Assembly: GCA_026724425.1 (NCBI GenBank)
Contig: JAIUCV010000003.1
Coordinates: 48,114,477-48,178,476, forward strand
Direction of reading: 5' to 3'
Length of the DNA stretch: 64,000 nt
Origin: Erythrophleum ivorense
Taxonomy: Eukaryota; Streptophyta; Magnoliopsida; Fabales; Fabaceae
The position numbers and the translations under genes were made by a program. The notes under the pieces were generated by a model. The model did not search any database. It saw only the letters and a list, made by a program, of their open reading frames with translations, and was not told the DNA's origin. Each line of letters begins with the position of its first letter. The first letter of the stretch is position 1. Shown in pieces: positions 37,105 through 48,286 of this stretch.

Positions 37105-38770
37105 AAATTCAATGGCTAAACAAAATTTCAAATTGACATTGAGTTTAGAAAAAGTATTGCATTTGGAAGCAAAGTTTTTTGTACTATTACATCTAAGTAT
37201 TTTTTTTTTACCATTGGATACTAGAATTGACTTAATCATTAGATGCTGAGTGTTTAAAATGATATACTTGTTTATAAAATTATACAGTTTTATCATATTT
37301 TTATTGAACAACTTAAATGTAAGGATATAAAAATTATACTTAAATTTTCTTTGTCTCTTTTAATACTAACTAATTTGTTATTAATCTTTTTCAAAAGTAG
37401 GTAACCACTAAATTTTAAATTATTATAAAACATATTTCATGTCATTTTAAAAATTGAATTTGAGTAAGTGAAAAATGTGTGATTCTTAAATTTTAAATTT
37501 TTATGAAGAAAAATATTTTATACTATTTAAATGATTATTTTGAAAATTTATATTAGATTAAAATAAGTTTAATTTTTTTATACTTTAATATTATGTGGCC
37601 AGTTCATACTATTTAAATTCAAAGAAGAGTATGAAACTTCTAATGTTTTTCTTATCTATAATGAATAATTTATGTATACAATTATATTTATTCAATAAAT
37701 TATTTGTATTTGTAGAAATAATGTCACAAACTAATGTGCATTAAGCATTTGACATAGAACTTTCATAATATTAGAAATAATCGAACTATGCCCGTACTTT
37801 GATATGTTACAACCAAGAGGTCAGCAAGCATTCGACATTGCTCACTTAAAAGTTAACACCAATTAAAATAATACCAGAGAATGATGGTAGATAAAGACCA
37901 ACTTTAATATCATTCAGATTTTCATGCAGAAATGGGAGGTGAAACTACTGTCTGGTTTAGCATCCTATTTCACTCAAATGCAAAATTAAACTATACTAAA
38001 ATATTGTACTTGAGCTTGGGGGTTTGAAATTGACATAATCAATGAATTTTTATGCTTATGCAACTTAGACCAACTTGTGCTTCTCTATTTTCCTTCTGCA
38101 ACGAACAGTCAAGCTTTAGAGGCCACAGTTGAATAAATGGAGTAATCAAAATGATGAATTTCGTTAGTGTAACGCAGAGATGAGAGAAGACAGCAACCAT
38201 AGAGCTTCGATTAAGGACCTCAATGAAAACACTTCTTATCTATCGTTGTCTTCTTCTCTCTCAATTCCCAATGCATTTCTCTCTCTAATACCTTCATCGC
38301 CTTCGATTTTCTACTTCTCGCTCTGAATGCCAGTGCCGCTTACGTGAAGTGTATTAGGGGCTGAGCATTCCCATAACGCAGGGGCTTGTGTACTTTTTGT
38401 CACTTAATGCATCTTCCTTTGTTATTTTTATTTTTATTTTATTTTTTGTTTTGGGTTGCACTATTAGGAAAAAAAAATTCTACAAATAACATTATGTGAA
38501 TTTTCAATTATATTAACAGTTATTTGAGACATTTTATTCTTTGTTGTGATTTTATAATAAACAAGTCTTATATAAATGTCTTAAATTGAGACATTTTCGA
38601 TTAAATCGTTTTTTCATTTGTTAGATAATATAGTGCACACCTCTAAACAAAGATCGAAACCTCCAACCTCTCAAGAAAGTCGAACTTTCCAAAGCAACAT
38701 CTTTTTGTTAATTAAGCTATGGCAGAATTTGTAATTGCATAAATTCGAAACTGGCAAGCATGAAATGGAA
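37105..38770. other. Intergenic sequence, no gene seen
   Basis: AT-rich DNA without a convincing frame. At 38150-38400 the base composition rises and a CT-rich stretch with TTCTTCTCTCTC looks like a 5' UTR or promoter region, but no gene could be attached to it. CACTATTAGGAAAAAA at 38459 resembles a CACTA-transposon end, without a convincing partner. Confidence 0.4.
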
Positions 38771-38977
38771 TTAGGCAGAGGTTGGTGAATAGTGGAGGCA
38801 CCAAAAGCCGTGGATTATCTGTACAACGTCATGTAGAACTCTAACTTCAACAACATCCATCTTCTCATAGGGATGCAAATGAATAATAAAGCCATGCAAG
38901 CAAACGTCAAAATCAGCAAGCATTGAAGCCAGGTCTCTAGCAGAACAAAGGCATATATTCTCCATTCATGCAGATCA

Positions 38978-39694
38978 TTATGGCTGATAAGCCTCAGGAA
39001 GTCGAAGACCCACACTAGCAGCAGATTTTCCGATAATCCTTTTCATTTCATCCTACCTATCCACAGCAATATTGTAAGAAAACAATAAATCCTGCAAAAC
39101 CATCACCAAAGAATGTTTAGAATGCCATAGATAAAATCTGAATAAATTTCTTTAAAGAAATTACAATTATTGAGAAACAAATAAAATCCCTTAGAAAGTA
39201 TTAACCAAAATATAAAATATCTGACCATATTACACCATCACAGAGGATTAATGACCACATCCTCTTCTCAGTCTCCTACCTCCATTGTGCAATAGACAGC
39301 AACTAAAGCTGGGGCCATCTTACTACTCAGTCTAAATTTCACTTAACCAAACACAATTCTCGGCTATTCAAACTTCTCATTGCATGTTTGTACAAAAGTT
39401 TGGACAAAAAAAAAAAAGCAGCAGAAAGAGAGTGACTAATGCCTTGTGATGGTGCACACTATTAAGCAGAAGAGTATAGTCCCAGGCAAGCTTAATTTTC
39501 TGTTGGACAGCCACCCCATCAGAAAGATTGCTGTTTTTGTGAAATTCTGAGGTTACAAATTCACGAAAATGCCTTTTGTTCTTTTCCTCGCCAATATGTT
39601 TCTTAACAGCCTTAAGAAGATGGTGATAAATCTTAGCTGTTTGGAAGGAGGCTTCAGAACCCATTTGCTTCTACCAATATCCACTATCTACTTC
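38978..39694 (-). pseudogene. LYR/Complex1-type small protein gene with in-frame stop
   Basis: Two minus-strand coding exons. Exon A: ATG at 39664, MGSEASFQTAKIYHHLLKAV, then KKHIGEEKNKRHFREFVTSEF and NSVHHHK, ending at 39443. Exon B: 39091-38978, DLLFSYNIAVDR, stop, DEMKRIIGKSAASVGLRLPEAY, QP, normal stop at 38980. Together 111 residues if the TAG at 39055-39053 (in place of a Ser-like codon) is ignored, 86 residues as written. The helix start and conserved Phe residues resemble plant LYR-family (Complex1_LYR) proteins, small mitochondrial assembly or Fe-S factors; I recall an Arabidopsis relative but cannot confirm it. The intron (39442-39092) starts GC and ends AG. An acceptor at 39695/39696 just before the ATG points to an upstream 5' UTR exon. 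A nonsense allele, sequence error or pseudogene are all possible. Confidence 0.7.
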
Positions 39695-40139
39695 CTGCAT
39701 CGGAAGCCACATTTTAACTACCAAAATTTTCTCATAAACCAGAAAAATGAATGAGAATTTGTACCAAGTTTTATCACTTTAAACCTGCTACCATTGGAAT
39801 AGATATCAAATATGGAATTTAACCACTATTCCCATTAGCCTGGATTAGGAAACTCAATTCAAATTGTATTGGACTAATTATTACAATGATTTGTAGAAGA
39901 TTTTTTGCCTGCAGTAATTTATTGGAGCATAACTGTTGCTTAAACTATGCCATCTAGCATGTTTGACAGATTGGTTGCTTCGTCATAAAAGAAGGCAACA
40001 AACTTGCAAATTAAAGTTTCATTAACACAGAAAAAGACACAGTCCTTCACATGCGCATGCTCATGCCCATAGGCACATAAATACAAACAGAGAAAAACAG
40101 CATGATAGAGATTTCTAATAAGTAAACAAGTAAACAATG

Positions 40140-40810
40140 CTAAAGAAAACTAATGTGCTTATTATTAAATGATTTCCAATTATATAACAGGAAGGGAAGA
40201 AAAAATTAGAACTTCCCAAAGTGGCTTCTTATGAAGTCAGCATAACAAATCTCAATTTGGATATACTGAGATTTTGGAATATGATATTTAGCAAATCCTT
40301 AGCTTTGAGGAAAATGAACATACTCTTTTGCAATGACTCCTATTTGGGAAAAAAATGGTGAACCTCCCTGGTGCCTCTTGGACTATAGAAAAAGGACTGT
40401 TAAGTTGCTAGTAGTGTGGGTGTCACTTTGTACATGGGCCCTACAACATTTTACATTTAGTACAGAAAGATTGACACAGGTTTGTGCTGAGATTGGTGAT
40501 GGAAATGAGTTACCTATTCCATGGACATAAAAAACTTTTGGTTAAGGTTGCGTGGTGTCACCTTGTATTTTGGTTCCTGCTGTTCAGGAGGTTGAGACTA
40601 CGGTGTAAATTTTGTAACAAGTTTCTCCCTGCTTGATTCTATTTAGGGGAAATAAAATATATTTCATCCAAAAAACCCCAATTCCCAGCCTTCAAAATTA
40701 TGGCGATGAAAACAACAGCCATAACATTCAACACTAAAATTTAATGTGTTAGATTAATCCCACTTTCTTACTCTCCATTTTTCCTCCTTAAAAAAAAGAA
40801 AAAAGAGATA
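40140..40810. other. First-intron sequence, nothing recognised
   Basis: Non-coding sequence inside the proposed first intron of the LYR gene. An open frame at 40333-40530 has no family likeness. A short A-rich run lies near 40790-40807. Nothing further could be supported. Confidence 0.35.
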
Positions 40811-40814
40811 AACT

Positions 40815-41340
40815 AGCTGTGCAGAAACATGGCTACACGTATTATTTTTTTACCCAAAACAGAATCACAAGCTGTGCAGCAGCTTAATGCAGAAAACTTG
40901 TGCAGAAGCATGGCCATATAGTTTAAAGCACAAAACAGAACCACTAGCTGTGCAGCAGCTAAATGCAGAAAACTTGTGCAGAAGCATGGCCATATAGTTT
41001 TAAGCACAAATAGAACCACAAGCTGTGCGGCAGCTTAATGCAGAAAACTTGTGCAGAAGCATGGCCATAAACAGCAGTTTAAAGCCCAGAACAGAATCAC
41101 AAACTGTGCAGCAGTTTCATACAGCAAAATCTATGCAGAAACTTGGCCATATACAGCACTTTTAAGTCCAAGACAAAATCACAGCAAGTGAAGCAATTAA
41201 AATGCAGAATTTTGCACTAAAACATAGATATATCATATATGCAGCACTTTTCCAAAAGAGAAACACCGCAAGTGAAGCAATTAAAATGCAGAATTTTACA
41301 CTGAAACATAAACATATGCGGCACTTTTAGTATGCAAACC
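40815..41340. repeat. 75-85-bp minisatellite
   Basis: About six and a half tandem copies of a unit holding AGCTGTGCAGCAGCTTAATG, then GCAGAAAACTTGTGCAGAAG, then CATGGCCATATAG and a CAAAACAGAATCAC tail. Unit starts are near 40815, 40870, 40946, 41021, 41102, 41182 and 41267, giving spacings of 55 (partial first unit), 76, 75, 81, 80 and 85. Identity falls steadily from the left units to the right. It lies within the proposed 2.2-kb first intron of the LYR gene. Confidence 0.85.
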
Positions 41341-41894
41341 AAAATAGAATGAAATCTCATGAAGTTGCTTGTGCATTCCCAGTTCTAAGCTCAAACATGC
41401 ATAAAATAAAAGAATTATTAATGTTCACCCTGAATCGATCTGTATCAAAAGAATCAATCCAAAGTATTGACCACGATTTCAACAAAGCATCATACCCAAA
41501 ATTTGAATTAACAGTAAAAGAAGTATGCCCCAAACATATTTAATTTTTCACACAGATTCGAGATGCAAGGTGAGAGAATCATATTTAGATTTCACTCCAT
41601 ATCATTCATACAAAGCAAAATGCCAGGAGCTTCATTCAAAAATTGAGATGCAAAAGCACGCCACACTGTAGGGAAGTATCACTGAGGCACACACTAGGGA
41701 AGTATCACTGAGGTTTTGCTAAAAACAAAGCTCACCACAATCCAAACATACAATCAGGGGTATTGCTAAAAACAAATGGTATCAAAATAAATGCAATGCA
41801 AAGAACGAAGCAACAATAAAGTTCAATTCTAAAACAACCAGATATGCAGGATTAAAGCTGAGAGAGAAAGGATGAGAAATAGTCTAGACAATAC

Positions 41895-41990
41895 CTCTCT
41901 TAACCCACGGTCTCCTTCTTTCTTTCTCCGTGTGTTCGCCTCCTTCCAGTCGTTCTCAGTTTTTCTTCTCTGTATTTTCAATGCTATCCA
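41895..41990 (-). other. Proposed 5' UTR exon of the LYR gene
   Basis: On the minus strand, about 30 bases after a TATAAAA box, a GC-richer leader runs to GTTAAGAGAG|GTATTG, a good plant 5' splice site at 41895/41894. The next usable acceptor in front of the coding ATG is GATGCAG at 39695. I infer a UTR exon here and an intron of about 2.2 kb. The start at 41990 is an estimate. Transcript data would be needed for certainty. Confidence 0.5.
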
Positions 41991-42018
41991 CTCTCTTTGC
42001 CCGCCTCTAGCCTCTGCG

Positions 42019-42025
42019 TTTTATA
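42019..42025 (-). promoter_or_regulatory. TATA box of the LYR gene
   Basis: CTACCTATAAAACGCAGAGG on the minus strand contains a canonical plant TATA box, TATAAAA. It is followed about 30 bases later by a CT/GA-rich leader with a strong donor site. Sequence around it (41900-42080) is clearly less AT-rich than its surroundings, as expected for a real promoter and leader. Confidence 0.6.
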
Positions 42026-42089
42026 GGTAGCTTCTGCATATGCCCAGGATGAAACCGGTCTGAACATTTTTCGCCACCATTTTCTCTTT

Positions 42090-44095
42090 CCAAAATCTCC
42101 TCTGTAATCTATTTATTTATTTATTTTAATACTTGGGTTTTGGACTGTCTTCAATTTGATGGGTTATTGGGATGATAGACCAGTGTTCATCATCGACGTA
42201 AAGTTTAATTTATAAACTCTAAATTTAGTCACGACTGGAACGGTAAAAATAATTTAAATAATAATTCTAAATTAACTCAAAATTAAATAAAAGCTTTATA
42301 TAAAAATTTTTATTTTTAAGAAATACCCCATATATGACATGGTATTCACACCTACAATACAATTTTAGAATAGTTCTGTCCTCAAGTTTTAATATCTCAA
42401 AACATAACAAACCAAAATAACTACTAAGGACGTAGAGATCTGCCTATAAGAGTCATAATATAGATTACAAATACCAATTTTCTCTAAGAGAACAAAAACG
42501 CAACATGAAGCCCATACAAAATAAGTGTTGGGCTGCCCAACCCATGACAACACAAAATTGTGCTTTTGATCACAGATTAGGCTCTGCATTGTCATATGAA
42601 ACATGTAAAATGAATAAGTTAGAGAACTCGTTAATCAAATAATGTATACCATGATAAAAAATTGGTACAACCAAAGGCATGTGTGTTTTAACAAAAATAA
42701 ATTTAAATAAAATATTATGTTAACAAGGAAAGAAAAGTGAGCTTATTAAAGAGAAAATCACATAAATTTATTACATTAACAAGAAAATAAAAATAAGCTT
42801 ATTAAAGAGAAACTCACACAAAATTTAATAAATTAATCAAGAAAATAAAAAGTAACATCTTAGGAGATTGTATTCAAAATATAGCACTACCTAATACTTG
42901 TGCAACTTAACAACAAGTTGAAAGGGATTAATGTAAGCGTTAAATTAATTTACCATGTTATCAAAATAAAGTTGATATTCCAAAAAGCTTTAGACGAATA
43001 TAAAAGCTACTATAGATCATATAATTTACTCATTAAAACAGAGAAAAATACTTATGTAGGAAACAAAATTAATGGGAGAACCTTCTAACGTGACTCAATT
43101 TGAACATGAGCATACAACTCATAAGGTAACTAACTAAATGCAAACAAAAAGCATATAACTTGTGTGGCAACTAACAATAAAAGCATCTCACTTAATTCAA
43201 CTCCCTCCAGTGGCATTCAATCAATTTATGTGTGTTAACCTCCACACAATGCTAGCATCGCCCTTCCCATGTTAGATGGGATTTTGGGCAAAGTGCATTA
43301 AGAGCTAACTAATTTTGCTATTAGTTATAGCATTCTGAATAAGGTTTCTCCTTATAAAAAAAATTCATACAATTATAATTATAAATACAGTAAGTATAAA
43401 GTTTTGAAGAAAAGAAAAATAAGAGACGCGGTTAATGACCTCAAGCCATGTAATTTTTCATTAGGCTTATTAACATATTGAACATAAATTGTACGCTTCC
43501 TTCCCATAATATGTTTCCAAATCACATCTCCATCATTAGTACACCGTGAGAATAACATCAAAGCTTGGGACATATTACTCATATAGGTAATTGTAAAGAA
43601 TTCAATGAATTTGAAATATTTTAATAATGATAGTGCCACATTGGATCTTATAATCAAGTCTAATTAGGCAATCATAAAAATTCAAATTTACACTTCATTC
43701 TTCAAAGCACTTATTTAGGTAGAGGTATCAATCAGAGAGCTTGTCCCAAGAAATAATTAATTGAATTAGAAGATTAGAGAATAATATTTTGAAAAATATA
43801 AAAATGCAATATGGGTATATTATTAAATCATAGACAACACCGAGCAATTAGGAAACCTCTATGTCACTAACACAAGGCTAAACCTTGATTCTAGGGCTAG
43901 CCTCAAAACTACTGATAAATATGATCAATATGAAATTCACAATTTGAACCACAAGTATTGGACATGTCTTGGTGAGGTTGAACCACTAGTAAAAAATATA
44001 TACATTGGAATTATATCTAGCTTAAAAGTAGTAAATGAATAATATAATAATAAATATGAAAGAATGATCTTTGTTGTAGCTAGACCTAATTTAAT
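42090..44095. other. Non-coding; possible left flank of the En/Spm relic
   Basis: No gene is seen. CACTACCTAATACTTGTGCA at 42884 looks like a CACTA-element end, and 42900-43190 repeats variants of ACTTGTGCAACTTAACAAC (near 42896), CTCATAAGGTAACTAAC (near 43118) and ACTTGTGTGGCAACTAAC (near 43157), as expected of subterminal repeats. It lies about 1.2 kb before the TNP2 relic, a plausible distance. The matching right end was not found. Confidence 0.3.
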
Positions 44096-45760
44096 GTTGG
44101 TAAATATGATGAAGTAGATTTTAATGATAATATTAATGATCTTTGATTTGTTTAATGCATATCAACAACTACTATAGCTATGATACACTGATAAGTCTAA
44201 GTTGTCTATTACCAAAAGAATGTTAAGTATTAAATTCAATTATAATACGTCACAATAGTGCTTGTAATGTGTTTGCAAGTCTCATGAATGAAATTTGCCC
44301 CATGATAACGTCATATCCTAAGATTACTATAGAATAAAGAAGTTAATATCAAAACTTAGTCCTTCTACTAAAAAATATTATGTATACCTAAATAGATATA
44401 TGTTGTACTACAAAGATGATATAGATTAGATTATGTATAAAATTTGTGGGGTGTCTTATTATAAAACTAGTCAATCTAGTCAATAAAAAAAGTTTAAGGA
44501 GATTCTAGTAAAAAGAATGTGCTATTTACTCATTATTCATAGATTTTAGAGGCTTTATACTTCAATGAGTTTTGCTAAGCTTATATGATAATATTGGAAT
44601 AATAGAAGAAGTAAAGGTATATTGTGTTATTCTTTAAATGGAGAAGCATGGAAACACTTTGATAGGGTATGCAATCATTTTGTCATGGAACCATGAAAAG
44701 TTAAACTAGATTTATATACTGATGAGTTCAATCTTTATAATTAATCTACTTTACAATATTCATGTTAGCTTATGATACATACTCCTTACAATCTCCATCT
44801 TGAATTGTGCATAACTACTCCTTACATATTTTCTACAATAATCATTCCCAAACTACAAAATCCTAAGATTAAGATTGATATATTCTTGTAGCCATTAATT
44901 GATGAGTTAAAAACATTATGGGATGAATGAGTATCCACCTTTGATGTCTCCAAAAAGTCAAATTTTTATATGAGAGACTATTAATATGGATGATAAATAA
45001 CTTTATTGTATAAGGAATATTGTCATAGTGAAGTACTGTTGGAAAATTATACTGACCTTATTGTGTGGACACCTTAAAAGTTTTTACCCTAAAGTATGGG
45101 AAAAAGAATTCTTGATTTGATTGTCATCAATAGTTTCTACCTATAGACCATATTATTAAAAGGAATAAAAATACATTAGTTGAAAAAGATCCCTCCACCC
45201 CCAAGATTGGATAGGGAAGAACTATGGTAACATGTTAATACCTTTCCTATAATAGTAGAGCGTGGTGGTTTTTAGATTATCAAGCTATGGGAAAAATCCT
45301 AACAAGATGAAATAGTGTGTGTTTGTGAAGCTTCGATCTTATAAACATTTTGATTTGTCATAATTAAAATGTGATGTATGTAAAGAAAAATGCACATAGA
45401 GATAGATGTGATGCACATGGAGAAAAATGTGTTTGAAAATGCCCAACAAGTATTATTTGAATTTGTTAAGATATGTGGATTTAAATAAATGAAAGTTATT
45501 TAGATTGAACAATTATGATTGTCACGTCTTTATGAAATATTTTTTGCTAATTGCTTTTAGTGTACTTCCTGAATAAATCATAAAACCTATAATTGAGATA
45601 AATCAATTCTTTAGAGACTTATGTTCAATGATATTAAAGGTGGATAACTTAATACAAATGGAATACAATATTCTTATCATTATGTTAATTTAAAATTAAT
45701 TTAGGAAAGAATTTGAGTTATTTCTATTCTATCTAAGTATTGTGTATTTAATGTTACATA
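44096..45760 (+). pseudogene. En/Spm (CACTA) TNP2-type transposase relic
   Basis: Spread over three frames, the plus strand encodes pieces of the TNP2 / Transposase_21 family in order: YKKIDVCxxDCMLYYKDD-like text near 44360-44420, NGEAWKHFDR near 44640, a KVKLDLYTDEFNLYN segment near 44700, the NPKIKIDIFL*PLIDELKTLWDE block at 44855-44930, STFDVSKKSNFYMRDY near 44935-44980, CHRQFLPIDHIIKRNKNTLV near 45125-45180, a PPPPRLDREELW block near 45190, HxxxVMYVKKNAH near 45360 and DLCSMILKVDNL near 45615. This enzyme binds and moves CACTA elements. There are many stops and frameshifts, so it cannot be active. Confidence 0.85.
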
Positions 45761-45823
45761 TTATATATTATATTTCTTTTTATTATATTTCTATTTTATA
45801 TTGAATATGGATTTTTTTAAGAC

Positions 45824-45988
45824 AGAATTAGAGTTAAGAACCTAAAATTAAAAATATTTATTCTAAAGGACTTAATACCATTATTTTAAGATAGATTGCC
45901 ACTAATTTTAAGTAAAACTTTCTAAACCTAGAGATAATAGATCTTTTAGAGTAAATATTTTTAACTTTGGGTCCTTAACTCTAATTCT
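45824..45988. mobile_element. Foldback MITE, 165 bp
   Basis: Starts AGAATTAGAGTTAAGAACC and ends GGTCCTTAACTCTAATTCT-like, so the two ends are near-perfect inverted repeats of about 45 bases around a short middle. It resembles in size and wording the 169-bp element at 53308-53476, which has a 9-bp TSD typical of Mutator-like elements. It lies between the TNP2 relic and the next gene relic. Poly-T on the right hides its own TSD. Confidence 0.7.
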
Positions 45989-46434
45989 TTTTTTTTTTTT
46001 AATTTAAGAATTATTGAATTATTAAATATTTTAATTTTAATATTGATAATATAATAAATATTTTTATATTTATAAAAAATAATAATTACAATATATTTAT
46101 AATTATTAAAAAATTATATTTATAATATATTTATAAAAGTTTAACGTGAAGCTAAACAACTTCACGTGAAGCAAGGCTTCACTAAAGTGAAGTTGAACGC
46201 TTCAATGAACCATGTGACATGCATGACTAATTTTTTCATTTAATTAAATAGATATTTATATGTACGTATATCTCTTCATACTTCATTCTTTTTCATAATT
46301 TTTTTAATCATTTGATTCCTTTCATTCTCTTTTTAATCACCTACTCTTCTCTTGTGATTTAAGGGTAATTTAATTATATCTGTGTCACTAATTTTTTGTC
46401 CTACTAATTTTTAATCATTTGTTTTCATTTTTAG

Positions 46435-47714
46435 ATGTCTCACCAAAAAGGACAAGGTACTTCATCAATCTCTTCTTCATCCTAGTATTTCCAAGTACAC
46501 GAAGGATCTAATTCCCACAAAGAGTGGATCATATCATTTAGCAAAATTGGATACCTATTTAATTAGTTATGTTACTTTAATATCGACATAAATTTTGATT
46601 ATTTATAAATTAATTTAATGTATATTTAATTTATTTACCAATATAGTTTAAGCCAAATCGTGATAATGTTGTTGATTATATTGTTGTCATCATAAAAATG
46701 ATGGCCTATGCAATTGTTAGAAAGAAGTTCCTTACCTAGTTAAGAAATTATAATTTCAAGAATTTGAAGTAGATTTTTATCTTTATGTGTCACACAATTG
46801 TAGTACTTTTTGTGTTAATTTATTAATAATTAGAACCATGACTTTTGTAGAAATATTACTGTTGGTTCATCAAATTTGTGAGAACTTCAACAATCGTGTA
46901 AAAATTTGCTTAAAGGATTTGATTGGTAATGCATGACATAATGGAGAAAACCTAGACTAGATAAAATAATCTATTTGAAAAAAATTGTGTATTAGTTGAA
47001 ATAGTGCACAGTTCCAACAAAGATGTAAGTAATAAACAAAAAAACGTAAGACCTCCATCTCCAATTCTGACTCATCTTCTCATATTGGAGGTTCTACTCT
47101 AGCCTTAATGCTCGTTACAAAATTGAGCACAGAATTAAGCAGAGACATAACACAAGTTGAGATATCAATCAAACCCATTGAAGATTGATAAACAATAGTT
47201 GGGTTGATAAAAAAAAATTAAAAACCATGTTCGTAAGTGTAATTTTGTAATTAATATATATCCTTCATTGCATAATAAATTCACTTATTTGACCTTTTTT
47301 TGTTTAGAATAATTATAATAGCTTTGCAAGTATAGAGTTCTTGTTCATAAGAACTATTAGAAGAAATAGATTTATAGATGAAAGTCACTAGAGGAAAAAC
47401 AAAATAAATAAAGGAATGGTGTGTGGTCTCAAAGATGTCTCACACATAATTGTTGGAGATCTGATCTTCAGGTACAAATATAGTACCAGACATATTCAAG
47501 TTGCCAGAAAGCTATAAATAAGCATGAGAAAGTACATGAAGATATTCAACCTCTATTGACCCCTTATGTCTTGCAGTTACACCAAAATGAAAAAACAATG
47601 CAAGCTATGCAAGATCAAGTTAACACATATAAGGAATATTGTGACAAATATCATTAAGAAAATACTAGTCCAAGTTAAAAAGAAGATTAGGATAATAATA
47701 ATAATGACAAATGA
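46435..47714 (+). pseudogene. Transposase_24-like gene relic, copy 1
   Basis: Begins ATGTCTCACCAAAAAGGACA (MSHQKGQGTSSISSSS) straight after TTTTTAG, with intron-like AT-rich gaps. Later pieces are YAIVRKKFLT near 46700, VSNKQKNVRPPSPI near 47030, KGMVCGLKDVSH near 47410 and an acidic N/D-rich end near 47690-47714. The order, including the KGxVxGL motif, recalls the plant Transposase_24 (Ptta/En/Spm) family that accompanies TNP2 in CACTA elements. It matches 48287-51981 piece by piece. Several in-frame stops show it is dead. Family assignment is from recalled motifs. Confidence 0.5.
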
Positions 47715-48286
47715 ATGAATTTTTTACTTTCTTTAATTAAATTACCTCTTTGTAATTAAATGGCATGTTTAAATTTAATATGTTTTTGTTTTGAATAATT
47801 TTGTATTGAATTTGTATTTAACTTTTAATTACTTATATGATATTTAACATTTAATAAGATTTAACTTTTAGTTGATAATATCATGCTAGAAAAACTTCTT
47901 TTTTTATTATGTATAATCATGTGAAGGTGAAATGTTGATATGAATAACAAGCCCTAAATGATTGAAATGAAATGGCTTGGTAACTTTAGATTATTTTATT
48001 TATATTACACGTGCGTGCGCCCGCGCACACACAATTTATCATTTTTTCTTCTCCAAATTACCTTTCAACTTTCTCTTAGCAATTTATCATTCTCTTATCC
48101 TATTTCCATTTTATCTATGCAAGGTAGCTTGGTTTCATTTCTTTGATTTTAAAAGGTAAGAAGTGAGGAGCCATAATTATCTCTTAGTCTTTTTTTTTAA
48201 TTACTTTGACCTCAATTAGAAAACTTTTGTAATATATATGTGTATGTATATATATATCTTAAATTATATAATTTGTTTTTATCTAG
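47715..48286. other. Spacer between the two transposase-like relics
   Basis: AT-rich, with a GTGCGTGCGCCCGCGCACAC stretch at 48010-48029 that stands out as alternating purine/pyrimidine (possible Z-DNA) and a TA-rich microsatellite near 48230-48260. No gene seen. Confidence 0.5.

Noticed and set aside
38459..38634. CACTATTAGGAAAAAA ... ATAGTG as a small CACTA-derived MITE
   Set aside because: The ends match only over a few bases and the flanking three bases differ (TTG versus CAC), so there is no TSD support.
38640..38725. tRNA/SINE-like wording (GATCGAAACCTCC ... TTAATTAAGCTATGG)
   Set aside because: It resembles box B-type wording seen in many plant repeats, but no cloverleaf, box A or poly-A/T tail could be found.
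38771..38965. 64-codon minus-strand frame (LASMLADFDVCLHGF)
   Set aside because: It lies just after the LYR gene's normal stop codon and has no recognised family; most likely 3' UTR.
43379..43657. 92-codon minus-strand open frame
   Set aside because: No family motif is recognisable and composition is like the surroundings; not supported as a gene.
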